The translations under genes were made by a program, and so were the position numbers. The notes under the pieces were generated by a model. The model was given only the letters and a program-made list of their open reading frames with translations. It had not been told where the DNA came from and did no database searches. From Sarcomyxa edulis (Eukaryota > Basidiomycota > Agaricomycetes > Agaricales > Mycenaceae), in the NCBI GenBank assembly GCA_009761415.1, contig QUOL01000004.1, positions 1,550,001-1,614,000 on the forward strand: DNA of 64,000 nucleotides. The letters are read 5' to 3'. Each line of letters begins with the position of its first letter. Positions within the stretch are counted from its first letter, which is position 1. Shown one piece after another: positions 44,610 to 56,430 of the stretch.

Positions 44610-47352
44610 TCACCCTCTTACTTCCACAAGAACGTTGAGGGCCATAATGATGGCATATGAAGCAATCAAAAAAATCCCCCACCGTCTCGTCAGAAAGTAT
44701 CCGTTGAAAGGGACGAACACCAGCGTCGTGAGCAACAGGACTAGTAGACCGCCAGTGCTGACAAAGAGGGTAGGAGAGAAATACAATTTGTACGGCTGTG
44801 ATGTTTGTTGGATGATGTAGGAGCCGGATATACCAACACCTAGGAGGATGTTTAGCATAGGGCCACCGAAGCAGGCCGAGAATCCCATGATCGGAGCAAA
44901 CACCTGGGACATAGCAGAATGTAAGAAGGGGTCTGCTGGATAATGGCGACATGGAACTTACAGCTACGCTCATATTGGCTACGAGATCTGCAAGAGAATT
45001 GCCCACAGCAAAGATGGTCAGTCCGATGATAGCATCGGATAAGCCAAAGATGAAACCAAAAGTCTATAGAGGAGAGAGATGAGTGACGCGGGAAGTCATC
45101 AAAGGGATGACTTGGAATTCACCTGGAGTACCTGCACTACCTCGTCGGCAATGGCCATAATCCAGACAATAGCGACGAAAAATCCCATGGAACAACGAGC
45201 GAGCCTAGACGTCGGATGGTTGCCCTTGTCAGCAAATACTGCAACCAGCGCCGCCAATGCTGTACTCGCAACGCCTGTAGCGAGGAGGATCCACGGGTGA
45301 TATCTGGTACCACCTATATCAATGCAGTTCATTAGAGGGAAGGACGCGTAGATCTGAAAAAACAAATAGCGCACGGAACAGAACCCCAACACAAAATATC
45401 GGACCCAACGCACACTGAGTAGCCATCAACCATTTGTTGAACGTCAACTCATGCATATCCTCGAGCACCTCCTCCGCAATCAACGCACGCTCAATCCCCT
45501 CTTCCTCAAACTCAATCAACCGACCCTCAGCAGACAACGAGATTTTTGTCTCATTTCGCAGATGATGGTGCGGTGAGCAATCGTACTGTGTAACGACGAC
45601 CGGAAGGGTTAGTGTTAGTAGCATCACTGCCGGAGCAGCGAATACAGACGCGATTTGTCCTAGTACGGATTTGGAACGGAATTCGTGAAAGGTGGGGAAT
45701 AGGACATGTGTGGTGCAGTGAAAAACATGGAGCAGGTGCTGGTAGCGTGTCGTAGGGGTATACATCTGGGATTCAGTATCAGTGTCAGAAGAGGAGGATT
45801 GTGTTGGGGAAGCTGGTGTGTGATGGATAGATGGGAGAGTGACCGATGAGGCTAAGGAATGCGATGGGTCATCGTTGTGTAATCGATAAGGATTTTCGAT
45901 AGTCTCTACTCCGTCTGCTGAAGTAGCAGGCGTCACCAGGACACTTGGCCGCTGCAACCGCTCATCCAGCGGCAAACCAAGGGTCTCATCCCATGGGTTT
46001 GTTTCTTGAAGAGGCGTTCGTGGTCTCGATCGTGGATGTGATCTTGAATGCGAATGATGTCGACTATGGTAATGCCCTCCAGCATACGGCGTAACGGGAC
46101 TCTCAAATATACTCAGGGATGAGCTCGAGGCCTGATTTTGCAGGGATGCGACAACTTGTCGGAATTCAAGTGCGCCAACTAGAGAGAATGAAGGCATCTG
46201 AGAAATGCGTGGGGAGGGGGTGGGCGAGGGTGTGCGAGAATGAGGCCGGGGTGGTAGGGAAGTCTCGAGACCAAGCCTTGGTGGATTTGGGTTTGAGATT
46301 GCACGACTTCTTGACGAAGTTGGCGGAGTCAACGAGTCTACTCGTGGCGGAGACAAGGAGGTACTAGCTTTTATTGCACGAGGGTTCAGGATCAGTCAAA
46401 ACGACGTAAACAATGAGGCTCACGATCGTCTCTGTAAGGCTCAAAGACCGTAGAGCGCAATGAGTCGTCATCCTGGTATTCTGCCCGTATCAATGCCTCG
46501 ATATGAGCTTCCTTCGCTCGTTTACGTTCCCACCAGCTACTAATAACCACCACTGCAACATAGAACAGATACATTCCGACCATGGCCGCAGACTCCCATG
46601 CACGAATATAATGATCCCATAAGATAACCAACAACATAGACACAGCTACGGTGAAGAATCCTACATCTCGTAGGAAGGGTGCACGGTGAACCTTGAAGGG
46701 CTTGATGATGCACATCGAGCCTACAACACACGATACGATGAAAGACGCCGCACCCAGAAGCTCTCCTATGGCTAGACTGCCAGAATTGGCACGCATGGCG
46801 GAAAAGGTGGAGAACACGTCAGGACTGCCGTTTCCGAAAGCGAGGAAAGTGACCCCAGCTACGTTTTCATCGAGGCCGAGAAATTGGGCTATCGAGGCGA
46901 GATTGGGAGTGAAGAAGTCGGAGGCACTTATTCCTAGGGTCGAAAAGAGAAAAACCAGCCATATCAAGAGACCTGTAAATGCAAGTGGTCGTAAAGGAGG
47001 TTTAGTGCAGAAATAGTGTCGCAAGTAGTTGAATGAAAGAAATGTCGGGGGTGTCGGACAAGTGGTCTTGACATGGGCACATTGCAACGCAGAGGGAACA
47101 GATAGTGGACGGCACTTATTGAATGGTTAGATTGAGATATCGAGTACGTATCATTTGAGAACTAGAAAATACCTGATCATCCGCATATTCCAGGTCATGG
47201 TGGGTCAATTCATAGGATATTCTTTTGACCAGACTGCGTTCCTGAAGTTGGCCATTGAACGATTCGAATTGACCATAACGACTCTGCGACCATAAAACGC
47301 AGTTTATGATAAAGACGAGGATAAAAACAAGCTTTGCGGATCCTGGGGACAT
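44610..47352 (-). CDS. Organellar cation/calcium exchanger (CaCA superfamily, NCLX/CCX type)
   Basis: Exchanges Ca2+ for Na+ or H+ across an internal membrane. Minus-strand exons 47352-47173, 47114-46424, 46367-45375, 45313-45123, 45063-44962 and 44903-44610; 816 aa. A short luminal region with paired Cys (CAHVKTTCP) is followed by a first transmembrane cluster with the alpha-1 motif GVTFLAFGNGSPDVFSTF. A long Ser/Pro-rich cytosolic loop separates it from the second cluster, with the alpha-2 motif GLTIFAVGNSLADLVANMSV. The GNGSPD/GNSLAD pair is typical of the NCLX/CCX branch, which includes fungal Ecm27/YDL206W-like proteins. For the intron before 45313, the donor at 45374 was chosen because it keeps the helix through GPIFCVGVLF. 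Ion specificity and organelle are inferred from family only. Confidence 0.88.
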
Positions 47353-47568
47353 GGGAGCATGAGACGATGTCACTGCAGCTTGAGCTGAGACACCGAAAAC
47401 GAAAAGCACTCACATGTCCACGTGGGCGCATTGCACGCGTATATTGCACCTCACTATTGCTGAACTCATGGAGATCATGGGGATCAAAACACAGGTAGCT
47501 CTCATCCAGAATCTGGTCTACTCTCTCTATCCTTTCGTGACAGGATCAGCTGCGACAACAACAAAAAG

Positions 47569-47653
47569 TCTCAGCACTCGGGATCGAACCGAGGACACCC
47601 AGATAACAATTATCCATTACAGTCTGATGCTCTTCCAACTGAGCTATGCTGAG
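47569..47653 (-). tRNA. tRNA-Tyr: tRNA-Tyr (GUA anticodon) with a 12-nt intron
   Basis: On the minus strand this 85-nt gene folds as a tRNA: acceptor stem CTCAGCA paired with TGCTGAG plus a discriminator A, A-box-like TAGCTCAGTTGG, anticodon loop CTGTAA followed by a 12-nt insertion one base 3' of the anticodon, and T-arm/B box GGTTCGATCCC. Removing the insertion leaves 73 nt and a normal 7-nt loop with anticodon GUA. Nuclear tRNA-Tyr genes nearly always carry an intron at this place. A run of five T (minus strand, 47566-47562) is a good Pol III terminator. Boundaries are well defined. Confidence 0.93.
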
Positions 47654-49316
47654 ATTAAGATTGGGGACAGTTAAGACACCATAGCGTCTATGCTGTCCTG
47701 AATTTGAGTCGATTAGACTTGGAAGATGCCGGAATTCGGATCCTTTTTTTGAATCCTTTTGATTCTCAACTTCAGTCAACTTCTCGTCGACAATCCATCC
47801 TTAGTGCTGCGAGTATCCTTTTTCATTTTGAAGCTTCGTTCAGCTGACAGAGTCTGGGTAGTGATGCGATGGCCTCGGGAATACTATTACAGGTTTAGAT
47901 CCTTCTTTTCAACTTCTACAAATTCGGGCAGGCGCGGCTGTGACAGGGTCACCGTTGTGCGTTGTGGGCTACTATGGACGTATTCCTTCGATGCCTCGTG
48001 CTACCTCATGCTACCTCATGCTACCTTCCTTCTCAATGGATTCAGACCATGCATGCGGTCTATCGAACCCCCGACTCCAATAGCTTGCACCCCTCTTTTT
48101 CCAAGTATCCGACACTGTCGAATACTTCCCAAGTCAAACATATTCTAGACCATATTGATAAGGAAAGAACTAGCGCAATCTAATTACGTAGGTTCCCATC
48201 ACCCTTCGATAGGCGCCCGACCCAAAAACCAATTCTCAGTGATCATGGGGGTCGCTCAGGCATATATTGGTAACGAATCTACGTCTACTTCTACTATCTT
48301 CCGTGTCTATTTGGGTATACACTGATAACGGCCTGCTTTTGGGGCCTGTAGCTCCGGCAAATGCGCTCAAAACACGCTACAAATGCCCCTCGTCACGGTC
48401 ACGTGCACCAACCCGCTGTGCCGAAATATGCCCTCTCCATCGAAAACAAGCACCAGGGCTTTCATAGCGCCGGTGGTTCTCTCAAGAAAAGTCTACATCA
48501 GAATATACCGGGACCCGGTCGCATCCAGATCACCAGCTAAAATTCCAATGTGCCACACCGAAAAGCCGGCTGCAAAGCGTATCGCGTCAACATCTCCGCT
48601 TATCCTTCAATCGTCTGGATTTTGTGATCATCCAGATTGTGAGTATCCATTGATAGATGTGATTACACTGATAAAGCTCATCCGACCACTTAAAACATTT
48701 TATCCACCTACCCCTTTTTGCACGCTAATGTTTGGGCGTTGAAATTACCCAAAATAATCGAAAATCTGCGGAGTCAGCTGGGCTGATACGTCGGTATTCT
48801 CCGCTATCTGTCGCATAGCTTCCGTCAGGGTATAAAGTATCCCGATAAGTCCCCTCATCTTTCTTCTCTACCACCATCATCTCCTCCCATTTCCCCCCGT
48901 TTTCGCTTTTCTCTCCCTCCACTCTAGCTATTCTTGGTTCCACCATGACCTTGATGTTCTCTCCTCTATCTCTACGCATGCTCCGGCATAGCACGGATCT
49001 CTGCCAGGACCGACCGCCACTGCCCATCATCACCTAGACCACTAAGGATTAACATACGTCGTGTCGCTGGGCTCTTTCGACCTTAGCTCCTCGGATACTG
49101 TCTCCACCATCATTGGAGTGGCATTAATGGTACGTCAACTCACATCCTCTTTATCGCTTGCCGTTGTGTTGACATATTTTCGATATAGGCGTCGACTATC
49201 TAACGGGCATCGACGTGGTACTGGTTAGCATGTCATATATTTCCATACTCTCATCATACTAATCACTGCACTGTGTAGGACCTCGACGCTTCCAAGGACA
49301 CCGTTTGACAACCTTC

Positions 49317-49609
49317 TTTGGCGACAATTCTTGGCGACTTCGGCTTTCGCAACTTCGACTTCGAGACACGGTATGGGACATGAGGAGAGGGCAGCCCGGT
49401 AAGCATGTTGTGACTCTGTATTCAATTGTCACTCTACTAACCGCCTCATTGTTTCAGATCTAGATAGTCTTGGCGACATCTGGCGACATCGACGTCGACA
49501 CCAGGACACCCTCGACATCCACCAGGCAGGCGCTCTGGCGACATCGGGCGACCTTTGGCGACCTCGACTCGATGGCGACCTTCAAGACCAGGGACGACAT
49601 CTGGCGACA
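49317..49609 (+). repeat. Interspersed TGGCGACAT-like short repeat
   Basis: The core GGCGAC followed by AT or TT recurs about nine times in less than 300 bp, some copies directly adjacent (49471-49489) and others spaced by 10-60 bp. Spacing is irregular, so this is a degenerate array rather than a clean satellite. Confidence 0.6.
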
Positions 49610-49612
49610 AAA

Positions 49613-49800
49613 GACCAGAGATCGACGCATGCACCGGCTGTGTATTGCACCCCGTCTTCCAGGACAAGATTCGATACAAAGACCAGGGATCGACGCATTC
49701 ACCGGCTGTGATTCAAGTATGCACCCAGTCTTCCGACAAAGGGTAGCGTCAAGAGAGGGGATCGACGCATCCACCGACATTTGTGGCTTGCACCCCAAAC
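49613..49800 (+). repeat. Degenerate ~70-bp tandem repeat, three copies
   Basis: Three successive blocks starting near 49613, 49681 and 49757 share the core GGGATCGACGCAT (GA for GG in the first copy), then CACCGGCTGTG or a relative, then TTGCACCCCGTCTTCC or a relative. Period is about 68-76 bp and copies are visibly diverged. They are not obviously coding. Confidence 0.65.
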
Positions 49801-51689
49801 ATCCTCCCTGTTGGCCCCAGCTGCGTCTGGTGTATGTGTTTCACTGTATTTTTCTTTTCTTTTGCGACTTGGGAACGTCTTTCAACAAGCTGAGTTTTTT
49901 CTTGTCTCGTTCATGTTTTATCATGACGCTGACGTCCTTCTGCATAATTCCCAGGAGGTTGTGTGGTGAAGCCAGTGAGTACCTTGGCATATTATCTCTC
50001 TCTCCAATCCGTTGACATCTTTACTCACTCTGGACAGGCTGGTCGACGTGGGGAAGGGGATGTCTGCCTGTGAGTTCTTCATCTCTTCATATTACCCTAC
50101 TCACCTTGACAGGTCGACATATCTTCGCCGCTTGAAGTCTCAATCTACTAATGTAAGCACTCGCTATTACTATTCTTTGTTCATTCGTGCTGATTTGTCT
50201 CCTCATAAATCATGCTTCTTTCCCTTTCTCTTGCTACCTTTGTAGATACCTAGCTACTTTGATCCTCTACCCTCCATGCAACGTCTGATGATATTTGAAT
50301 CACTTACCCCGCCGTCTTTCATTAACTTCCCTTGATTTTCTTTTGCCTCAGCCATTCCTTCCATCGCATTCCTATAGCCAACCCCCCTCTTCCGAACGGT
50401 ACGTTCGTTGCCCCCTTTCGACAATGACTAGAGTACTGACATACTTCCGTCTCTCTAGACCTCGACCAACGACTGGTCTGTCACTTGTGAAGAGGGCACG
50501 TTCCCTACATGGTGCTAACTGCTTTTGGTAGACCACGAACTATGATAATATCGACGCTCAAGTTGTTTCTATTGTGAGTCATCCCTTTCCTCGAGTGCGT
50601 TGTCTCCTACTGTTGCTCATCATTCATCCGTATACCTAGATCTTGTATCTATTATTCTCGAGGTGCGTGGTCTTTTCTCAGGAACGGTGAGGGCAGCAAA
50701 GACTGCCCTTTCCGCGTGCAACCTTGCCGTGGTTCCTGGGCTTAAGGATGTCCTAGTACCCTTGTGGGAACGGCTCCAACCAATGGCACGTTAAACACAT
50801 AAGACCGCGTTCCACACTGTGAGTCAATCACTCCTTTCAAGCCTCCTTTGTCTGATCACTAATGAGATCTTCGTAGACCTACGCTATATTGTGCTTTCAT
50901 TCCCAAGTCGGGTTCCTCTCGTGTCTCGAATCACTGGTAATGCACTCCCTTCTATTCGTGTGATGTTTTATGTACTGATATCCGTCTCACCCCCTCTAGC
51001 TCACACCACTGTTGCTCGACATTGGGGCCGTGGCGTTAACTCATCATCATCATCACGAAGTCTTCCCAACTGGACATACATCCGCCCACCGTCCATGTCA
51101 TTTATCTGTATGTTCTCTCCTACCAATCGAGCCGCTATCTTCCTCATTCTTGATTCTTCTAGTCAGACCGCTCTATATCGTTCTATCCACATGGCCTTTC
51201 AAACTTTGCCGCCACTACCCCCAGCTTAAACATCTTTCATCTGTATGTTCTTCCTAGTCAACGAGCCGCTATGATTTTCTTATCTCTTATCTTAGCCATA
51301 CTACCGTTGCATCTGAAGCCATCACGACTGCCCAAGAACCACCACCTCAGGTGCGTTTATTTTGTATCGGATACTTATATTGATACTTACACTCGCTCCT
51401 CATTCTAAACAGCCCCCATAGCTTCACTGTCTCCGAGCATAAGACCGCTACAACGGCACCGACGATAACACGGCGACGTCAACACGTCCCGCGATCATCT
51501 CTTTGATCCACTATCTACCATATCACTACTACACGGTCACAGTACGTCCTTGTGCATTGTCCTCCCCTGTCGAAACGTCTCTGACCGTCACAATTCACCA
51601 GCCGTACCTCATCCTCAATCAACGTATCATTATTCCGCATCACTAGCACTTTAACACACGGACATCGGTTACATTCACATTCATACCAT

Positions 51690-51805
51690 CACATCGCATC
51701 GCATGATACCCACACATACCCAGACTCAGACAGATACGCAACAGTTTTCCATTCATACTCACCTACATTACATCGCATTGCATCGCACGATACCCAGAAC
51801 ACGCA
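51690..51805 (+). repeat. Two-copy imperfect direct repeat (CATCGCAT...GATACCC)
   Basis: CATCGCATCGCATGATACCC near 51692 recurs as CATCGCATTGCATCGCACGATACCC near 51771, with related flanks. It looks like a diverged duplication of about 75-80 bp in the upstream flank of the gene-poor region. Confidence 0.55.
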
Positions 51806-52004
51806 ATAATTTATACCTCCTCACATTATCGATACTTCATCTCATCCGCAATTTAATTCGTTCTGCATTAGCTCTTCTGACTTCATAGTCTGCGCTCTGT
51901 TTTTAAGTCCTTGAGACCCTTTGAGAGAGCAGCTTCTTTCTAGATAGGAATGCATTGGACACTGAATTGATGGATTCCAACTCCTCGATATATATATGCA
52001 GACA

Positions 52005-53062
52005 TCACTCCGTTTTCGGTCTCTTCGAAACAACCCCATCGCCATCCGCACCCGCATCCCACTCACTCGGATTCCTCCTCCCTTCACCTTCACCCTCCGC
52101 CTCCCTCTCCCTCTCACCCATCTGAAACCCAGCTATCACCCCATCAAACACAGTCCCACTAACAACCCTCCTAAGCTCCTCCTCATCCGGATCCCTCCCC
52201 TCCGCCTCTGCGCGTCGTACGATGTCTTGTACGGATGTTATTAGGTCTGAGAGGAGTGTTTCTGAGGCGATGTTTTGGTTGTGGAGGGAGGGGTTTGGTG
52301 GGGGTTGGGAAGGGGTGGACGAGGAGGAGGCGGGGATTTGACTATGAGTCTGTAGAAATGTCGATACGTGTGGGAAATCCTCGTTTAGATGCTCGATTGG
52401 CTGTGTAATGAACGAACGGACGAAGGAAGAAGAAAACTTGAAGTTAGACGAAACACGAGGCAAAGGAAGAGTAGATTTGATACGCACCGATACTCCATCG
52501 ACGTTTTGGCGATCAACAATGGCGCCGTGAGTGATGAGAAATTGTGCGGTTTCGATGTTTTCGACGGTGTATAGAGGTGTGTCGCCGTCGCCGTCTGTAA
52601 TGTTGACGTCGCCGCCTCCATGGTGTTCGTTTGTGAGTATATAGTATGAAGCGATGAATTGGTACTGGTACTCACCTCTAGATATCAGGTATTCCAGGAC
52701 GTCGAGATGGCCGTATGAAGCAGCTGCATGCCTGTTTCAACGAGTCCGTTAGAAATATGCACACATACACTGGCACGAATACAAGGGTGGAAGTGAAGCG
52801 AAATCTCACATGGGAGTATAGGTGTATGGATCCGGCGCATTTGGTGATATCGCTGGATAGTAGGGTTCATTATCAATCTCGATTGGTATTGATAGGATCA
52901 AGACTTGCAATGCTGTTCCACGAGTTCCTACTAGTGCTGTTCAGTTACATGCCTTGATACGAAAATAGATAGATGAGTGTGTTTGCTCACTCTAACGCGA
53001 TTGATGTCTCCGTCTCCTGCTGCTACCCATATGTTCTTTTCTGTTTGAGGAGGGATAGCCAT
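52005..53062 (-). CDS. Small ankyrin-repeat protein
   Basis: Minus-strand exons 53062-52991, 52927-52909, 52852-52810, 52731-52676, 52615-52488 and 52400-52005; 237 aa. N-terminal ankyrin repeats: NIWVAAGDGDINRVRELVEQH, then PMHAAASYGHLDVLEYLISR and GGDVNITDGDGDTPLYTVEN with ETAQFLITHGAIVD. The C-terminal half is less ordered, with SDLITSVQDIVRRAEAEGRD, and ends basic (SKRPKTE). Size and layout resemble Yar1-type small ankyrin proteins that chaperone ribosomal protein uS3, but that identity is only a suggestion. Intron 2 uses a GC donor (GCAAGT at 52908). The intron before 52615 has a GAG acceptor and no in-frame stop, so retention is possible. The gene diverges from White Collar-2, about 820 bp between starts. 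Confidence 0.8.
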
Positions 53063-53884
53063 GAGGAATAGGTGCGAGTGGTGAAGTTAGAGTTCGAGGA
53101 TGCCGAGGAAGGTTTTCCGAATCATAATTAGTGCACAAAGTGGTCCAAATAAGGTCTCGATCGTGTCCAGAACGGGGTTCCCTCGAAATTCCCTCTTAAA
53201 CCTGTGGCCTCAGCGCTTCAGCATGGAGACAAAGGATATGAAACTAGGAGTCTCTTCGCTGTCATGTAACCTCTGGCTCAGAGTCTGTGAACTCACGGAA
53301 GTGGGTGGTATACTTGTAAAATGAAAAGAAAATCGTAAGAAAAGGCTTCTCTTACCCAATCGGCAGGATAAGCCCATAAGGATCTCGATGGTGATCGAAG
53401 CCAATTTTAGCCGTTCGAGGATGTAAATATTATCGTTGCGTGGAAGGGGAATCTAGAGTGCTACGGCTACGGTGGGATGAGGAGGAGAGGAACGGATGAG
53501 GTCGGTTGTGCCCGAGGATGACCCGGGTCGTGATTTTGAGTGAAGACTTGGAGGGTGCCGGGACAGGCCGTCTCGATGACCCACCCAGGATTAGTACCAG
53601 AGTAACAAGAAATGGGAGATATTGAGGGTACATTCAGAGTATCCAACGCACAATTGCAAGGCATTCAAGGCATTCGAGGCATTCGAGTGTATATTTGAGC
53701 AAGGGGTGCAAGTGGCAACTGCAACTGGTGGTAGCAGCGACCCGCCGACTTGCCTTGCCTTGCCTCTCCTCGCAACTGCCACCAAGGTCTCCAACTTTGC
53801 AACTTGCACTTGTTGCGATCGATTTCTATTTCCACTCAATCGATCTTTCCATCTTTCTTGCGCTTACTCTTCTGGAACAATCTT
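53063..53884. promoter_or_regulatory. Divergent intergenic region between ankyrin gene and White Collar-2
   Basis: This 822-bp region should hold both promoters. A short triplicated GGCATTC(A/G)A lies at about 53659-53687 near the White Collar-2 side. No gene is supported. Confidence 0.4.
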
Positions 53885-56430
53885 ATGAGTTTTCTCATTC
53901 CCCCTGATACACCACCTTTCGACGGTCAACAATCTCACTCAATTCCCGCCATGCGTAACCAAAACGGCGGTCCTCCATCTCCCTTCAACGCATATCCTCA
54001 CCAAGACCAGCCTGCACCCGCTGATCCACAACCCTCCTCATTTGGCACCGATCAACCCCCCCAGCCATTGCCGAAAGTTGGGGAGACCCGCTGTTGTAAG
54101 TACTCGATCTTTCAACGATCGTCCGTCGATCGCTCAACAAAACTCGCTCGTTTCTCACTCCATTCTATCGCAGATTGGGCTCTCTTATCCTCAGACTTGC
54201 AGTTTATTTATCTCGATCCTGTCTTGGCCAGTCACCTCGAAGAACAGGCAGACGCTCTAGTTGGAAAATCTCTCCTTTCTTTCGTCCATCCCGATGAGCA
54301 GACCTCTGCTAAACAGGACCTCGGAGGTGTCTTGGAGAGCAGAACCCTACATGGCAGCGTCACCCGGTACGTTCCACTCACTCGCTTTTTTCACTACCCA
54401 TCTCACAGTACGTCAGAGTGCGCTATTCTCGCCTTTCGCGAGTCCGTCGTCAACTCGGTTACGAAGGCCCTGCCCCGCCGTGGACAGAGGCCGAAAAAAT
54501 AGCATTGGACTCAAACTACATGGCTGTCGATATCGTCATCAACTGGGCAGCAGAAGGTCTAGTCCTTTGTTTCATACACGCCATTGTCGACCTCACCCCC
54601 GGCGACAACGACGAGCAACACAAAACCCCATGGACAAACTGGTGTGGTACACCCTTGATGTCCCTAGAGCAGATTCAGCTCCTCTATCGCCGACTCCTTG
54701 TTTGCATCCCGCAGACCGGTTCAATGACTCGCGTCTTCCAGATCCTTTCCAATCTGCCCGAACGTCACTTGCTCATCAGTTGGCCTCCCGACCAAGGCCA
54801 GGGTGCCGGACCTACTGGAAGAGATTTCGCAAAACTAGTAGAGGACGTGCAAATCGGAACTGGCATGCCGAACGGTAACGACGCCAAAACAAGCTGTACT
54901 CGGAGATACAAGGCATTGCAAAACATGCCAATCATGATGGGAGGCGAGGTCGAAAGCATCTTCATCCCCCATGGTAAATCAATCTCCTATCTTTCCAGGA
55001 GGTCTCTCCCGTGTTGACTTATTTGCGGTCATTAGGCACCGTCATCTTCGCATGTCACAAAGTCCGTCCTTCATCCCGTACCGCGACAACCGCACAACAG
55101 GGTATGGATCAAATTTACGACCCCAATAATTATAATCCCCAACAAACCCAGCCTTATTACGACCAAAACAATTCTTTCGGTGTTCCCCCCCTTTCCGCAC
55201 CACCGTCTTCGGCCCCTTACAACGCTTATATTCCTCAACCGCAGTCTCAGCAAGTCTCGGCTCCTTATTCTCCTTCGCGATGGACGCAACAAGGTGAGAT
55301 ATTCATCCCCTGGGAGCCTCCTTCTCCTTCTTCTCGCTCTAAACCCCCACCCCCCTTATCAGTCAGCAACCTCCGATCCGCCTCTTATCCTCCACCACAG
55401 GGCCAACAATGGCCTTCGCAGCCATCTCCGTATATGGATGGAAGCGGAAACAACGCTGCTCGTCCGATGTCGCCAAACTATCCGTATGGATCTGCTGGAG
55501 GAGGTGGACGCGACTCGCCATCGTCTGATATCGTCCCGCCTCCGAGACGTCGAGTCAGTCCGGGATCGTCTAGCCGTGATACGTACCCTCCTGGAGGCAG
55601 GAGCGGCGGTAATCGCCCCGTGGGTGTCCTCAAATGCTCTAGTTGCAAGGCTACTACTAGTCCGGAATGGAGGAAGGGTCCGAGTGGGAAGAAGGAGTTG
55701 TGTAACGCGTAAGTCTTTCCGTCTTTCATGAACACCAGTATAATTCTCAACCGTCAACGTCGCTTGTAGTTGCGGTCTTCGTTATGCCAGATCTCGTGCC
55801 AAGAAAGAAGGTCAAAGCCTAACCCAACGTCGACGAAAGGAAAAAGGCCTCACCACCAAACGCGATTCGGCTACCCCACCCACCTCAGCATCACCTTCCT
55901 ACTCCGCCATCCGGCGCAACTACGACGATTCCTTCATGTCCACCTCCTCAGCCGGGTCCGGATCCGGAGGAAGCGATATCTACCCCCACTCCGGACATCA
56001 CGCCCTAGACGATATGACACCCTCCCCCTCTCCCCCAGCCTCAGCAGTCAACTTCGTACACTACGCACCTGACCCATCGTCTTCCTCCTCCTCCAACCCC
56101 TCTCAACGCCAATCATACGCTAACAACACAAGTTCATTCTACACCGCTCCGTCGCCTCTATCCAATCCCCCTGCTGTGCTGCACCCGCTTCCGAGGTTGG
56201 ACGGGATGCCGTATTCGGGGTCTGGGTCTTCGGATCGTGGGGTTGTGTCGCCTCCTTTACATGAGTCGGGGGCGGGAGCAGGGGCAGGGGCGCCTGCGTC
56301 GTATGAGAGGGAGCAGCGTGAACGTGAACGTGAACGGGAGCGGGAGAGGAACCGTAGCGAGCTTCCTCCTACGCCTATCTCGGCTGAACCGCGTCATGGA
56401 TCTAGGAGGAGTATTCTGGCCCATCAATGA
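53885..56430 (+). CDS. wc-2: White Collar-2-like blue-light regulator (PAS + GATA zinc finger)
   Basis: DNA-binding partner of White Collar-1 in the blue-light receptor complex, which controls light responses including mushroom development. Exons 53885-54095, 54174-54366, 54417-54973, 55036-55293, 55363-55708 and 55770-56430; 741 aa. The PAS region (about 72-280) includes QFIYLDPVLASHLEEQADAL, GKSLLSFVHPDEQTSAKQDL and GLVLCFIHAIVDLTPGDND. The GATA finger (about 497-537) is CSSCKATTSPEWRKGP with CNACGLRYARSRAKK, a C-X2-C-X18-C-X2-C zinc site. The rest is Ser/Pro-rich. The intron 55294-55362 is 69 nt with no stop, so a 23-residue longer isoform is possible. The start at 53885 is the first ATG after the leader; an internal ATG at 53951 is also in frame. 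Identity is strong by PAS plus GATA layout. Confidence 0.9.

Larger units (their letters stand above)
47654..52004. other. 4.3-kb gene-poor, repeat-bearing region
   Basis: No domain-bearing frame is found on either strand. The longest frames (49470-50015 plus, 48725-49033 minus, 47759-48148 plus) have no familiar sequence. One plus-strand fragment at about 50670-50790 (AAKTALSACNLAVVPGLKDV) faintly resembles the N-terminal helices of basidiomycete NACHT-type proteins. Intron-like GTACGT/GTGAGT to CAG pairs recur, so an untranslated spliced RNA or decayed gene is possible. Three repeat patches are listed separately. Between 47.7 and 49.0 kb I see nothing more than a short triplicated TGCTACC near 47998-48024. 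Confidence 0.45.

Noticed and set aside
47998..48024. Triplicated TGCTACC as a possible CRISPR-like or satellite array
   Set aside because: Only three short direct copies with no spacers of constant length; CRISPR is not expected in a eukaryotic nucleus.
54261..54878. 205-codon alternative plus-strand frame overlapping White Collar-2 exon 3
   Set aside because: The other frame carries the PAS sequence and joins in phase to flanking exons.
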